NCBI GenBank assembly: GCA_964016885.1
Contig: OZ024742.1
Location: 123,476,828 to 123,540,827 of the forward strand
Length of the DNA: 64,000 nucleotides
From: Eledone cirrhosa
Taxonomy: Eukaryota; Mollusca; Cephalopoda; Octopoda; Eledonidae
Reading direction: 5' to 3'
Both the position numbers and the translations under genes were made by a program. Positions 1 to 11,056 of the stretch are shown piece after piece; position 1 is the stretch's first letter; every line of letters starts with the position of its first letter. The notes under the pieces were generated by a model, which was not told the origin of the DNA, did no database searches, and saw only the letters and a program-made list of their open reading frames with translations.

Positions 1-105
1 GCGCACCAACGAACTTCTCATGTTTGGAAGTGAATATTAAACCGGTTTCGCATTCGAGATGAAATTTGTTTTCCCTCTATAATTTTTGCAAAAGGTGACA
101 AATTG

Positions 106-255
106 TCAGTCATTAGAATATCAGATAGAAAGCTTTACAGTATTCATTTCGTCTCCTTGCTCTTTGGGTTCAAATCCCACCGTGGTCAACTTTGCCTTTC
201 ATCCAGTCGAGCTCGATAAAAAAAAAGTACCCGACTAGTACTAGAGTAGATTCTT
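106..255 (+). mobile_element. S1b SINE (diverged long-body subfamily)
   Basis: Diverged plus-strand copy of the S1 tRNA-derived SINE. The B-box-like GGGTTCAAATCCCACC is followed by CAACTTTGCCTTTCATCC, then a GTCGAGCTCGATAAA stretch and AGTACCCGACTAGTAC. The head (TTAGAATATCAGATAGAAAGC) resembles the GTTAGAACGTCGGACGAAA-type head also seen at 4349. The A-run is lengthened and the 3' end is lost near the CTTCCGCC stretch. No TSD was seen, so this is probably an old copy. Confidence 0.7.
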
Positions 256-845
256 CCGCCATATTTCTTTCTCACTATCACTTTCCATCATTCTATGGAA
301 GAAAGATGTAGTGTTCAAACGTGGAGAGGAAATGGGCTCAGCCAGGTTTTAAGATGCCCAGAAGCATGCAAGTATTGCTTTTTTTTTAGTATTTTGAACG
401 GATGTAGCTTTCAAAACAGTCAGAAATTATTCGTCTTTTGTCAACTGAAGGGGAGGGGTGTAAATTCACCTCCAAACCAGAGAGAGACGAATGCAATTGT
501 AAAAAAATAAAAACAACCTAAATAACTGTTTCCCCAACCATGAAATTTGTGGTCTTGTAGCTATGTTAGAAATTATTAAAGGAAATTATCGCTCGGAAAT
601 AATTATTGTTATAACAAATTATGCTGGTAACGATTATGATGATATATTGTCTCGATAGCGTAAGCAATTCTAGTCACGTTAATTATCTTATTTTTATTGT
701 TATTTTTTTTTTCATATTACAGAATGTTTAACTTCTGAAATGATACCAACACTAATATTTCTTTGTTTCGAACCGCCTCTACACACTCACTTGTAATTAT
801 TTTCTTTTTTGCTTTGCATGTAAACAACTTCCCGTGTCGCACATA

Positions 846-853
<8 letters not shown>
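256..853. other. No recognisable feature
   Basis: AT-rich DNA with short A and T runs. A 71-codon frame from 295 is open but begins inside decaying SINE flank and shows no recognisable domain. Confidence 0.5.
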
Positions 854-876
<23 letters not shown>

Positions 877-877
877 T
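854..877. repeat. (TA)n microsatellite
   Basis: A run of alternating T and A directly after an A9 run. Confidence 0.9.
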
Positions 878-1015
878 TGAATAAAAGATAAAATGACTAT
901 TTATAATCATGTCTTGGGTTATAATACACATACACACGCATATTGCTCGTTCTAACACAATTAAAATTAAAACTTCTATAAGAATCATGATTCGGAGATT
1001 CACGAACATAATGTA

Positions 1016-1112
1016 ACACACACATATATATGTACACACACACACATATATATATGTACACACACACACATATATATATACATATATATGTACACACACA
1101 CATACATATCAT
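1016..1112. repeat. Compound (CA)n/(TA)n tandem block
   Basis: About four units of roughly 24 bp, each of the form (AC)n-(AT)n-GTAC. It is almost entirely alternating purine-pyrimidine. The open frames across it on the minus strand (Cys/Val/Tyr/Ile-rich) are products of the repeat and not genes. Confidence 0.85.
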
Positions 1113-1325
1113 ATCGATGTATTTATTCATTTTTCAATGTACGACTTAGAGAAAACATTCGCAGACACTAACAATATTAGAATAATTTTCTTTTACAAGA
1201 TCGAAATTAAAATATGTAATAAGCTGTCGACATAAACACATGATTGAATTAAGAATGCTAACTGCTTCAATTTTTCGATTTAGTTACAATTTTTAACAAA
1301 ACAATAATTCATAAATTATTATAGA

Positions 1326-1425
1326 ATAATAATTGTTTCTACTTTAGGCACAAGGCCAGCAATTACCCAGTGCATTACTGGTACTTTATTTTATCGACCC
1401 CGTAAGGATGAAAGGCAAAGTTAAC
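1326..1425 (-). mobile_element. S1 SINE, 5'-truncated
   Basis: Minus-strand 3' half of S1: AATTGTTTCTACTTTAGGC, then GCCAGCAATTACCCAG, then TTTATCGACCCCGTAAGG and AAAGGCAAAGTTAAC, where homology stops. The tRNA-like head and B box are absent. This is the same breakpoint zone as in several other truncated copies here. Confidence 0.9.
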
Positions 1426-3249
1426 ATAAAGAGTTAACAGAAAAGATATAATGATAATTCTCGAATTTTAATAGAGTTGGTGAATTTTGCTTTAATTCAT
1501 GAATGTAAATAACGAGAGAAAACTTATGTCAAATTTGAAAACCCATAAGTTTTAATTGAATTTTGTAATTTCGAACTCGAACAAACGGATACGGCAAAAT
1601 AACGCATGCGCACAATCTCTATGGAATGGACCTCAGTTAGTGTCAACGATGCGTGATATAGGTATTCGTTCAACAGAACAGCCTGCTCCTGAAATTAACG
1701 AGTAAGTGGCTGAATATGACACAGACACGTGTAGCCAACGGACGAGAGAGCGCGTGACAGACTGACCCTCTGAATTACAGACACTGTCTATTTGACTACC
1801 TTCCAAACATTTGCTGCCTATCCAACTTCACTCAAAAGGCTTTAGACGATGACGTATGCTCGAGATTTCTGGCCCTCGAGAGTGTGTAGCCCTAAGCTAT
1901 AGGTTATTTAGCATATAGGTAAATCCAGCCCTGTAAGATAGATCATAACGCCACCCAACTGTCTCGTCTACCCCACATCACACCTAAACTCGACCCTTTT
2001 CTGTTTCAGGAAGGACACCAACAATTATCTTTATTTCTAAGTTTTCTTGTTTTAGTTAGATTTTAAAATGTTGTCCCGGATTTGTGGCGCTTCCAGATTT
2101 TAGCGACCTAGATTATTGCCAAATTTGCCTAATGTGTAGCACCCATCCTGTTCACTAGTAATTTTAAGTTATTTAAACTTATCTTCCAATAAACCGGCCT
2201 TATTGTACTGATGCCAATGTTGGCTTTTAGAGGGTATATATGTTGACTGAATGTGTTCACCGATTGCAACGGCTGTGAATTTGATGTTGATTTGTTGTTT
2301 AATGAATTGATCAGTGGTAGGAATTGTACTACTAAATGTTGGCTTAATGGTGAATGTGTAAAATGATCTTTGATGAACTCCAGTGGACAATCGATGGGAA
2401 CCTATTTTATGAGGATGCCGTTATATTATGTCAATAAGCAGATGACCTGCAGCAAACCATTCCTCCAGACAATTTGGTGAGATGTGTCCAAAACAAAGGA
2501 ACTACATATATATGAGGCCAAAAGACCAGCGTGTGCAATGGCAATGACATATTTAACTAGTAGCGGAGTTGTTTCATGGCGCGTAACAATAACCTTTCAT
2601 GCATGATTTGGTCACCGGTTGACCAATCATAAATTGCTCATGAATATCAACAACTTCCGTCCTGCTAGTATATTTTCGCGCTTATTTTGTTTCACTTTAT
2701 ACTTGTTGCGGTTTTGACTTCAAGAAGCTGACATCCATTTTTCCTTGCCGTGTCAACAACTAGCCAATATGTAACGGTAAATTACAACTTCGGCCTGGTC
2801 GGTGACATGTCGGCTAGGGACCGCTCCATTTGCATATAACAATTAATTTTGTTTCTTCACTTCATTTGGCATGCCAACACAACTTTTGTAATCCTGTTTC
2901 GGTTGTAAATAAATCATGTAAAAGGTTATAAAGTCTAATAATACTTTTACTACCACCACCTTGGGCGTGTTATGAGAACATCCTTTTCCCAAGGTTCTAT
3001 CAGTACAACAGCAAATTCTCTTCTTTCGTGGCGACATCCTTACCACTGCATAACAACTTCTTCTACGTTACATTCACTTTCGGCTAACATTACCATATAA
3101 CAAAACCTACACATCTTCTCTTGCTAGTAACAACAAAACTACTTATTGCTAAAACCTAACTTGGGAACACACTTGATAGTTTAATACCAGATCAGCTTTG
3201 ATCAAGTTGATCCAATTCCTAGTTGGATATAAGAAAATGTGAATTTGAA
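1426..3249. other. Unassigned unique DNA
   Basis: From about 1600 to 2000 the sequence is less AT-rich than the surroundings and contains several CG dinucleotides. I recognise no domain on either strand. Minus-strand frames at 2169-2390 (73 codons) and 2843-3046 (67 codons) have no visible motif. A diverged repeat or regulatory DNA is possible, but nothing here decides between them. Confidence 0.4.
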
Positions 3250-3361
3250 GGCAATGGTAGAGCCATTAGAACATCGAACAAAATGCCTAATGGTATTTCT
3301 TTCGGTTAAATATGTCTGAGATTAAGTTCCATAGAAGTCAACTTTGCCTTTCATCGATTCT
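3250..3361 (+). mobile_element. S1b SINE fragment
   Basis: Head-like GGTAGAGCCATTAGAACATC and GGTATTTCTTTCGG, followed by GTCAACTTTGCCTTTCATCG. The 3' half is missing. Old and diverged copy. Confidence 0.65.
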
Positions 3362-3850
3362 GCAATTGCCATTATTTGTAATGCTAATAACAATGGAAAG
3401 AAATCGAAGATATATTCTATTATTGACAAAACATTTATCACACACGCAAGCTAAGTTATGAAACAAAATCAGTTATAATCCGTTATAGATACAACATATA
3501 TTATTTATTTTCTTCGTAGGACGTTTGTCTAGGGAATAAATATTTCAAATTAAGTGTGATGTGCATATTAATAATATATAGTTTTGAGAATCTAACGGTC
3601 AGTGGGATATCTGCTGTCCTTAGTTTGCTGAGATTGTAGGTTGTATGCGTTATTCCCTGTTATAAACTCGAAGATGTAATGCATCGTACTAACATTTGTT
3701 AAATTTGTACAAACGTAGTCGCAGAATCTATAAATATAATTCACAGTATGTAGTATATAATTCTTCACAAAGCACCACACCGCTAATAGATAAATAAATA
3801 AAATATAAAAAAAAATCACAGATTGTTATATATATTAGCACTTGCAATAA

Positions 3851-4028
3851 AGAGACGTACGTGAAGGCAAATACGATATATTTATGTATAATAAACATAC
3901 ATGGGTCTTGCTATGGTGGGTTTAAGCTGTGATCAAGTAATAGGTACCCCAATGGACGTGCGAGAACATCAAACATGTATTTCTAGATTTTTAACCTTCA
4001 TCTATAAGTTTACTTACTCGGTACTGAG
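3851..4028. repeat. Unidentified direct duplication, copy 1
   Basis: Shares ordered blocks with 4138-4309: GAAGG..TATACGATAT, TTTATGTATAATAAA, TTTAAGCTGTG, GAGAACA.CA.ACA, ATTTCT, CCATCA-like, and a final GGTACT-GAG. The offset is 288 bp. I recognise no element, coding capacity or terminal motif. It may be a dispersed repeat inserted twice or an old local duplication. Confidence 0.75.
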
Positions 4029-4137
4029 ATAAGAACAGGTTATAGCCTATATACATTTTTGCGTATGAAACGTCAGCTGGTGATGCTCATTTGCATATTG
4101 TGCGATCTTGACTAGAATTAATTTGAATAGTCCATAA

Positions 4138-4309
4138 TAGATACGTATATGAAGGTATATACGATATGTTTATGTATAATAAAAATGCAGGAATATGATT
4201 GATTTAAGCTGTGGCCATTCCAAAGATAGATCAGTAGCTGTGTGAGAACACCAGACACATATTTCTGGGATTTTATCCATCAGTGATGTTAAATCACAAG
4301 GTACTAGAG
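4138..4309. repeat. Unidentified direct duplication, copy 2
   Basis: Second copy of the 3851-4028 unit in the same orientation. The divergence is considerable (single-base changes and small gaps throughout), so the duplication is not recent. The 109-bp spacer is not duplicated. Confidence 0.75.
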
Positions 4310-4348
4310 TAACAGTGTAGTGAATTTAACATCAAATATTATATTGAA

Positions 4349-4498
4349 TTGGCAGAGCCGTTAGAACGTAGGCTAGAATGCTTTGTGGTATTCGTTCTTG
4401 CTCTTTGCTTTTTCAGTTCAAATTCATCCGAGTTAAGCTTTGCCTTCAGGCATTCCACGTCGTTAAAAGTACCAGCCAAGTACTGGTAATGATTCTTC
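4349..4498 (+). mobile_element. S1b SINE
   Basis: Head TTGGCAGAGCCGTTAGAACG, GTGGTATTCGTTCTTGCTC, B-box-like AGTTCAAATTC, then GTTAAGCTTTGCCTTCAGGC, GTCGTTAAAAGTACCAGCC and AAGTACTGG. It belongs to the subfamily with a TTAGAACG head. Diverged; 3' end lost; no TSD seen. Confidence 0.75.
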
Positions 4499-4931
4499 CT
4501 CTGTATCTCGTTTTCAGTTCATTCTCTCACTCTCTATCCATCTCTGGCAAAAACCTGTTGAATATAGACCTTGAGAGGTGATGGGTTCCACCAGGTTTTA
4601 AAATGCCCAAGAAATGCCTCATGCAATACAGTGCTGCTGATACTCCACCAAGAGTTACGGAACCATACAGCCTTGTGTCATTATTACTCGACTGATACAA
4701 TCGGACTTATTTGAATCGACTAGAGTGAATCTACATGCTAGGAATAGCAGCTAAATTTCTCTCAAATAATTTCCTACTGTCTAAAATAAGGAGCGACATC
4801 GATATACAAAACGACGGGATTACTATGGTTGACACACATTCGATCATAGATCTGTTTGATCATGGGGCTAAACAACAACTCTGGATTATCGGGTATTTCA
4901 ACTTCAGTCACATTATATTTCTGTTTAAGAA

Positions 4932-5137
4932 TGGCGGTGGATTGGGTGTATCAGTAGAGGGTCGGGCGCCATGCATTGACGCATAGAGTTACGGCCCTTG
5001 CCATTCTGAGCTCAAATCCCGCTGAGGTTAACTTTTCCTTTCATCCCTACGGGGTCGATAAAATAAAGTACCAGTAATGCACTGGGTAATTGCTGGCCTT
5101 GTGCCAAAAGTAGAAACAATTATATTTCTGTTTAAGA
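4932..5137 (+). mobile_element. S1 SINE, full length, 20-bp TSD
   Basis: Near-complete copy. It begins with the GGTGGATTGG head, then the A-box-like GTATCAGTAGAGGGTCGG, the GCATTGACGCATAGAG stem-like stretch, the B-box-like AGCTCAAATCC, the conserved body and the GAAACAATTAT end. A direct repeat starting ATTATATTTC occupies 4912-4931 and 5119-5138 with 20/20 identity. The first five bases also match the SINE end, so at least 15 bp are unambiguous TSD. An 83-codon frame running into the head is accidental. Confidence 0.95.
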
Positions 5138-5138
5138 A

Positions 5139-6414
5139 CATGGAACTTAAAGCGGAATTTAAAGTCTCTATTGAGATTTTATTTTTATTTGCTTCGTCAT
5201 CGAAAGGAACATAATACTGGTTAATTCCCTTTTGTATTTTATTTTTCTAATACTTTTGTCTCTCATTCAAAAATGATCTCTATCCTTTGCTTCACTTCCG
5301 ATTTTACATCCAGTTTCTTTTTTTTACTGTGCGTTTAGTATTCTCTATCTCTCTTTACATATCGATTTCTCTCCCGTTCTGTATTTATAGGTCTATATTC
5401 TCTTTTCCTCTTTTTTATGTATCTTTCCGTTTCTATTCTTATTCTCTTCACACATGTATCTGTTTCATCGCCCTCTCTACCTATACGTCTATCTGATTTT
5501 TTTACCCCGTCTTTACAAATAATTTTCCTCTCTTTGCATTATTCATTAGTCAACTTTTTTACTATTCATGCTTATGGAAGTAGATTTAATCCACATGTCA
5601 CTACAATAAACGAAACATAAGGGGCAGAATGCCCGAAGTCTCCACTGCCACAGGCTCAAACACCTTCTACTCTACAAACTATTAACCCCCATTGTGTGCA
5701 TGACTACATAATTCGAGGCAGATGACAGTAACATCATCAGTGTGCATGTCAAGAAAACTCAAAGCCAACACCATTTTCAACTAGGGTTAGAAGAAACTAT
5801 GTTATATACTAAGCAAGCAATTTTTATCATAGAAAATTGATGCAGCTCACTGCAATTTTTCTACTCAATTATCATGAATTTCAACTTCTTGCAAGTATCT
5901 CCAATTACGCTGTTCTTTTGGACTACATGTTTTGTTTGTTTAGTAATTCCTTTTTGATATTATGAGTCGACTTGTTGTTGCACTTGACATTTGGTCCGGA
6001 ATTATATTGGACAAACCCTTTGTTCACATTATAACAGCTGTTTATTGAAATACGAATGTTATTGAAACTGTGCGTTATGAAATATTTAAAAAAAAAAAAA
6101 TAACAGTTGGGAATAAGACCTTCCGAAATAAATTTTGAAGGAAAGAATATTGTCAGTATCAATGATAAAAGGTCTGTAATTGAATGACTAAAGTTGCGTT
6201 CTAATGTTCTTTTGAAAACAGTAGTAAATATATTTGAAATAGTAAATAAATATAGGTAGGTGCTAGGTGTATACACGAGTTCAGTTTTAAACACATTTTT
6301 ATACTATTTGTGACAGAACAGACTTTGTGATTAGTAGATTGGCAGAATCATTACTATAACCCTCTTATATTCCCATGAAATAAAATACCTAGATATTAGT
6401 TCAATTGCTTGTAG
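5139..6414. other. Unassigned AT-rich DNA
   Basis: Contains a pyrimidine-rich stretch (about 5290-5560) that keeps frames open by chance. A 123-codon minus-strand frame (5923-6294) is rich in Phe/Ile/Asn and interrupted by an A13 run; I recognise no domain in it. Confidence 0.4.
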
Positions 6415-6601
6415 TAAATAATTGTTTCTACTTTTGGTACAAGGCCAGCAATTAACCAGTACATAACTGGTACTTTATTTTATAGACCCCGTAAGGATAA
6501 AATGCAAAGTTAACCTCGGCGGGGTTTGAACTCAGATCGTAAAGGGACTAACTACGCTGGAAAGCATGTCCGACCTTTCTACCAATACTGCCAATTCACC
6601 A
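6415..6601 (-). mobile_element. S1 SINE, near full length
   Basis: Reads on the minus strand from the head (GGTGAATTGGCAGTATTGG) through the B box (complement GGGTTTGAACTCAG) to the GAAACAATTAT end at 6415-6422. It carries the CCAGCATAG-type central subvariant. Several point changes; no convincing TSD. Confidence 0.9.
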
Positions 6602-8052
6602 ACAGACTCATGAACGCACTCTCCTCTCCCACCGAAATAATTAAGTAAGGATGGTGCCTAGATATTTAGTGCCCGAGACTAGACCTAAAATGTGAGCATC
6701 CCTGCTATGCAACTCATTCTCCAAAATGAAATAATTTCAGATTACAGTTTGGCGAGCTGACAAACCTAGTGTTTGGGATTTAGCTGAAAAATCTTTAATA
6801 TATAGGTTTGCTGGTTGTAAAAAGGATCCTTAAAGAAGATTAAGTTATAAGGCTGCGTGTTAAGTTTCTTCATGAGGAAATGATCAAATAGGAAAGCACA
6901 GCAAGGAAATAACAAGGATTTGTTTTTCTCCGTAAAATATTACAATAGACTGTTAGGCGGCATTGTGGCATATATCTAGGTAGGATGTTGCTGGGCTCTT
7001 ACAGAGAGGGCCAAAGTTCCTTGGTAAATGTTTCATCTTGCCAGTTGCTCCAGGCAACGCCATTAGTAACGCCTTGTCTCCACGAAAATGAAGCTGCAAC
7101 TGTTTAGAAGAGAAAAGAAAGGCGCGAAGCAACTGATGGGTGGAAGTCGACGTTTTGGTATTCATACACCGCCAAGCGACAAAGTACGACCCAATCATTT
7201 CGCCACGATATGCTAGTGTCATTGTTTGCTACAGGGACATTTATCATTTTGACATTTCTATCAGACGAACCCCTAACGACGACAAAAAGTTCGTTGTCAG
7301 CGGTTAATCATTTATTTTGAAGTTACTGCTTGTCTAGAAAGCACGTCTCTCTTTTTGTGCCCAGATAAGAAATCATTATTAGCCATGAACCAAGGAGAAA
7401 GTCTTTATTTCTTTGCTCGCCCTGCTAAATATATTTGCCAAATGTTCCTTAAATAGCATTCTGCTCTATTAAAATGTAGAGACAGCACCCGTAAAAAAAA
7501 TTCTGGATGATCACATCTAGAAAACGTGTTATCTAAGGGCAAGGTTGAGACTCGGGTTCTTCGGGTTTATGCCCCTATAATACTTGTACGACCTTTTAAT
7601 TACAACCAGTCCTTTGTATCCGATGTAAAATACTTTGACACGTATAAATTATGTATTGATTTAATACTGTAAAACTTAATATAAAACGAAAATTTATTTA
7701 AAACGTTTATAAGTTTAAACAGATAATATCTTTATTCATTCGTTTAAAATAGAAACGTGTTTGTTAAGCGATATATCATTTATACACTAGGTAAATATTC
7801 TTTTTGAATAGTTACCGGTGAACTTGTCATCTCGCGTGAAAAATAAATCAAATATGTAATACTGCTCAGCAAAACCAATTCTTACGTTTATACAGATGCT
7901 GTTTATTTTGTGATAATTATTTTCTGTATGTAACACTTTAACTTTAGAAGGAAATCGAACACAAACTATATTAAACACATATTATTCGTAGGGCAAGTGT
8001 CTGATAATCTATGGAACCAAATTAAAGACATAATCTTTTATAAACACAGCGT
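6602..8052. other. Unassigned unique DNA
   Basis: The most notable item is an 89-codon minus-strand frame at 6953-7222 in a stretch of more balanced composition. It has no signal peptide, membrane segment or motif I can name, and I saw no convincing flanking splice sites. It could be a chance frame or an unrecognised exon. The remainder is AT-rich. Confidence 0.4.
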
Positions 8053-8248
8053 ATTATTTCTGGATTGGCAGTATCAGTAGAGGGTCGGACGCCATGCTTT
8101 CCAGCATAGTTACGTCCCTTTACGATCTGAGTTCAAATCCCGCCGAGGTTGACTTTGCCTTTCATCCTTACGGGGTCGATAAAATAAAGTACCAGTAATG
8201 CACTGGGTAATTGCTGGCCTTGTGCCTAAAGTAGAGACAATTATTTCT
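8053..8248 (+). mobile_element. S1 SINE, near full length
   Basis: Head TGGATTGGCAGTATCAGTAG, central TTCCAGCATAGTTACGTCCC, B box GTTCAAATCCCGCC, conserved body, and the end GTAGAGACAATTAT. ATTATTTCT at 8053-8061 recurs at 8240-8248, giving a short TSD that again begins ATTAT. Confidence 0.92.
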
Positions 8249-9759
8249 ATTGATCGTAAAACAAGTTATTTGGTAGGGTAGTAAATACAGTTCCTTCACC
8301 GAGACTGAGAGTTCATGTCCAGTCATATGCAGCAAGCTTGATATAAAAATAAATTAACCTAGCTTATTAAGACTTGTTAAAGATTTACCAACGTAGTCGT
8401 ATTGTAGAGAATATAATAGAGGGATTATGTCTTTGATTGTGTTCCATAGATAAGATTCTTTTTTTGTTTTTTCGCTTGACTTTCTAGCGTTGTCCAGCTC
8501 GCTTTCCGAGGTGTCACATGATGCCAGTGGGATGCTTGTTCCTCCTGCAGTAATGCTGCGAGCGTTTTGGCTTGACTCAAAAAGTATTAGAGGGAGGCTC
8601 CAGCACCTCTTGTGGTTCGTGACCGATTGACTTACTCAGAGTTGAATTATTTTCTTTCGTTTTGATTCTATATTTTTATGTAAAGTATTGTAATTGCATG
8701 TATATTTTCAGTTTTATATTAAAGTATGCTGGGTTTTGCTTTTAATGAAAATATGAAAGTTTTCGTTATGACGATTAGGTAATTCATTTATTAAAAAAAA
8801 AGGGATAATTCCCAAGTCAGAAAAGGCAAATAATATAGTTTTCAGATATGTTCTTTCCTAATATAGCACCTTCAGTACCGTCTAGGTAGACATTAGAATA
8901 CCTTTAGTTATATACTCTTGTTCCTCGATTTCCACTTGTATTCTCTTTACCAAACCTGTCTCTTAGGATTTATGGCTTTATGTACCAGAATATTCTATGA
9001 TCCTGTCATGTTCTGTCTAATTCCTTGTTTTTATATATTTCCCCTGGTAATTCTTTGAACTTATATAGAGACAAGGTATCTTTAAAATTCTCAACTGCTC
9101 TTCTTTAGATTGTCTTGTGTTTGTGGGTTTATCTGAAAATATTCTTCATATTATGTAGGCTCAAGTTATGTTTCAACTTCTCAATATCCCTTCTTTAGAT
9201 TATCTCCAAATATTTCCCATGTCAGAAAATTATCCTTTTAAAATATGTGAGGAAATGGTATGATTTACTGAAGATTTGAAAAATGACTGCATTTTGAAAG
9301 AAAATTTAGTATATGAAGAAAGAAATGTTTTAATGTGAATTCATATAAAACTGGAAATGGAATATCAGAATTTTATAAAATATTTTTACTAAATTTCTAT
9401 TTATTTAGAACAAAAAAGTAATAAAAATTAGGCTTTATATAATAAGAAATATATTAATAATTTCATATTTAATATTTATCTTGAAAGTAAGTTGTACTTT
9501 TAGATATTAGTAATTTTCATTAATTCCGTTATCGCAGTCATATTGTATCCTTAATTTTCAACCTATCATCATTCTTTCTCTATCCCTTTATTCTTTAATT
9601 TGCTTATTTCTATCATTGAATTCCTTTGTCTATTTATTACGCTTTTCATTTGTCCTATATTTCTATTTACTCATTCAATGTTTCTATGAAGGTGTGTGTG
9701 TATGTATGTATATATTTGTATATATATATGAATAATGTAGTGAATATCTTAAAACATTT
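8249..9759. other. Unassigned DNA with one GC-richer block
   Basis: Positions about 8465-8640 are clearly less AT-rich than the flanks and repeat GCTTGACT twice. I recognise neither a gene nor an element. A weak ~90-bp direct similarity centred on TTCTTTAGATT is present near 9095 and 9190. Confidence 0.35.
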
Positions 9760-10200
9760 TTTATCCAAAGCTGGCAGAGCACACACACACTATGTAGTCC
9801 TCAAATTACTTACCCCACAGCACCAAGAGACAACAGACGCTGGCCAACTGCACAACGATAACACAGACATACGCTATCAAGTATACAGAGTCCAGTGTGA
9901 TAAATGTGACAACTTCTATATAGATAGCACCACCAGGCACCTACACATCAGGATTAAAGAACACATTAATACTAACGCTTCTTCATTCAAGACACACTTA
10001 GAGAAATGCAAAAACACCTCACACACAAACAATTATAAGACAATGTTGAAACAAAAAAAGAAATCTCGGAATTAAGGAAGCATTAATCATAGCCAGCAAT
10101 CGCACGATGGCAAATCAATAATAAACCAGAACTAAGCACACAAAACCCAACTGAGAAGGTCACTGGACTCTACCAATAAGGGCATACATAGGTCCACTTA
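9760..10200 (+). pseudogene. Penelope-like GIY-YIG endonuclease remnant
   Basis: A plus-strand frame ending at 10075 carries, around codons 87-130, YQVYRVQC, then two CXXC-like cysteines (CDKCDNF), then YIDSTTRHLHIRIKEH and a histidine/cysteine-containing FKTHLEKC. This is the GIY-YIG nuclease layout of the C-terminus of Penelope-like retrotransposons (GIY..., YIG-x10-R-x3-H). The usual G of YIG is D. After an A7 run the frame ends, and a shifted frame continues with IKEALIIASNR, resembling the family's catalytic glutamate helix. No reverse transcriptase is visible upstream, so this is a 5'-truncated, frameshifted, dead copy. The first ~50 codons of the frame are unrelated AT-rich DNA. Confidence 0.75.
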
Positions 10201-10623
10201 CGAGCACATTATCCTTCTGGGAGAAATCGTGTATATGCATTCATGTGTTTATATATTTGCGTGCGTGCTTGAAAACACACACACATGTATGTGTGTATCA
10301 GCGCGTATTAATATATATGCGTCTAAGCTGATTTAAAGGGAAACAACTCTGTGCCCTTTGACCTGCCTGACCGTATTTTTAACACAAAAGAGGTTAGAAA
10401 AAATAAGTAATAAAACCACTTCCAACCAGCATGGTATAGCAAGCCCTATCTGATATTGGAATAGTTCCTTTATTTTCCTCGGAACAAGAGATATTAACGT
10501 CGAAATATCAGAACATATGAATAAATTAAGTTAAAAGACAAGCCTTGTTTCTTACGATTTAATTATTCTCTGTCCAAACTTACATTGTCGTGACTTTCAA
10601 ACTTCGAATTCTTTATATATATA

Positions 10624-10732
10624 CATCATCATCATCATCATCTGTAACGTCAATCTTCCACGATAGCTTGGGTTTATATATATATATATATATACATCAT
10701 CATCTGTTAACGTCAATCTTCCCCGATAGCTT

Positions 10733-10802
<70 letters not shown>
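10624..10802. repeat. Duplicated LINE A end plus long (TA)n
   Basis: Two near-identical minus-orientation LINE A termini, (CATCAT)n-CTGT(T)AACGTCAATCTTCC-(A/C)CGATAGCTTGGGTT, lie at 10624-10675 and 10695-10738. Each is followed by (TA)n, and the second (TA)n run reaches about 65 bp (10737-10802). The unit plus its microsatellite has been tandemly duplicated. Confidence 0.8.
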
Positions 10803-10809
<7 letters not shown>

Positions 10810-10824
10810 CACACACATACATAC

Positions 10825-11056
10825 GTCATTGTTTAACTTCTGCTTTCCCTGCTAACAAGGGTTGGACGGGTCTACAAAGATCAAGTAAGTACTGAAGACA
10901 TTATTGACCTCCCGAACAGGCTGAGGTGATGGTGGTTGGCATCTCCCTTATATTTGTTTATATATCTCCCAATTATTTGTTTGGCAATCATTCTATGGCT
11001 GTATGCTCTTCCTATCACCAACTATTTTACAGCATGTACAGGGTAGCATTTTTGCG
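10825..11056 (-). mobile_element. LINE A 3' tail, diverged
   Basis: Minus-orientation tail: GTCATTGTTTAACTTCTGC, CCCTGCTAACAAGGGTTGG, and after a less similar middle, GGCTGTATGCTCTTCCTATC, CACCAACTATTTTACAGC and the GGGTAGCATTTTTGC end. It matches the 3' UTR of LINE A read in reverse. Confidence 0.65.

Noticed and set aside
4932..5060. Functional tRNA gene
   Set aside because: A/B-box-like elements are present, but there is no cloverleaf with a 7-bp acceptor stem, and the sequence continues into a SINE body flanked by a TSD.
5923..6294. 123-codon minus-strand open frame
   Set aside because: AT-driven composition (Phe, Ile, Asn, Ser), crosses an A13 run, has no motif I recognise, and no flanking gene structure.
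6953..7222. 89-codon minus-strand open frame in more balanced DNA
   Set aside because: Mixed amino-acid composition makes it the least artefactual unexplained frame, but I see no domain, no convincing splice sites and no neighbouring exon. Kept only as a note in the gap entry.
10590..10895. 101-codon Tyr/Ile-repeat frame
   Set aside because: Translation of the (TA)n microsatellite and duplicated LINE A ends.
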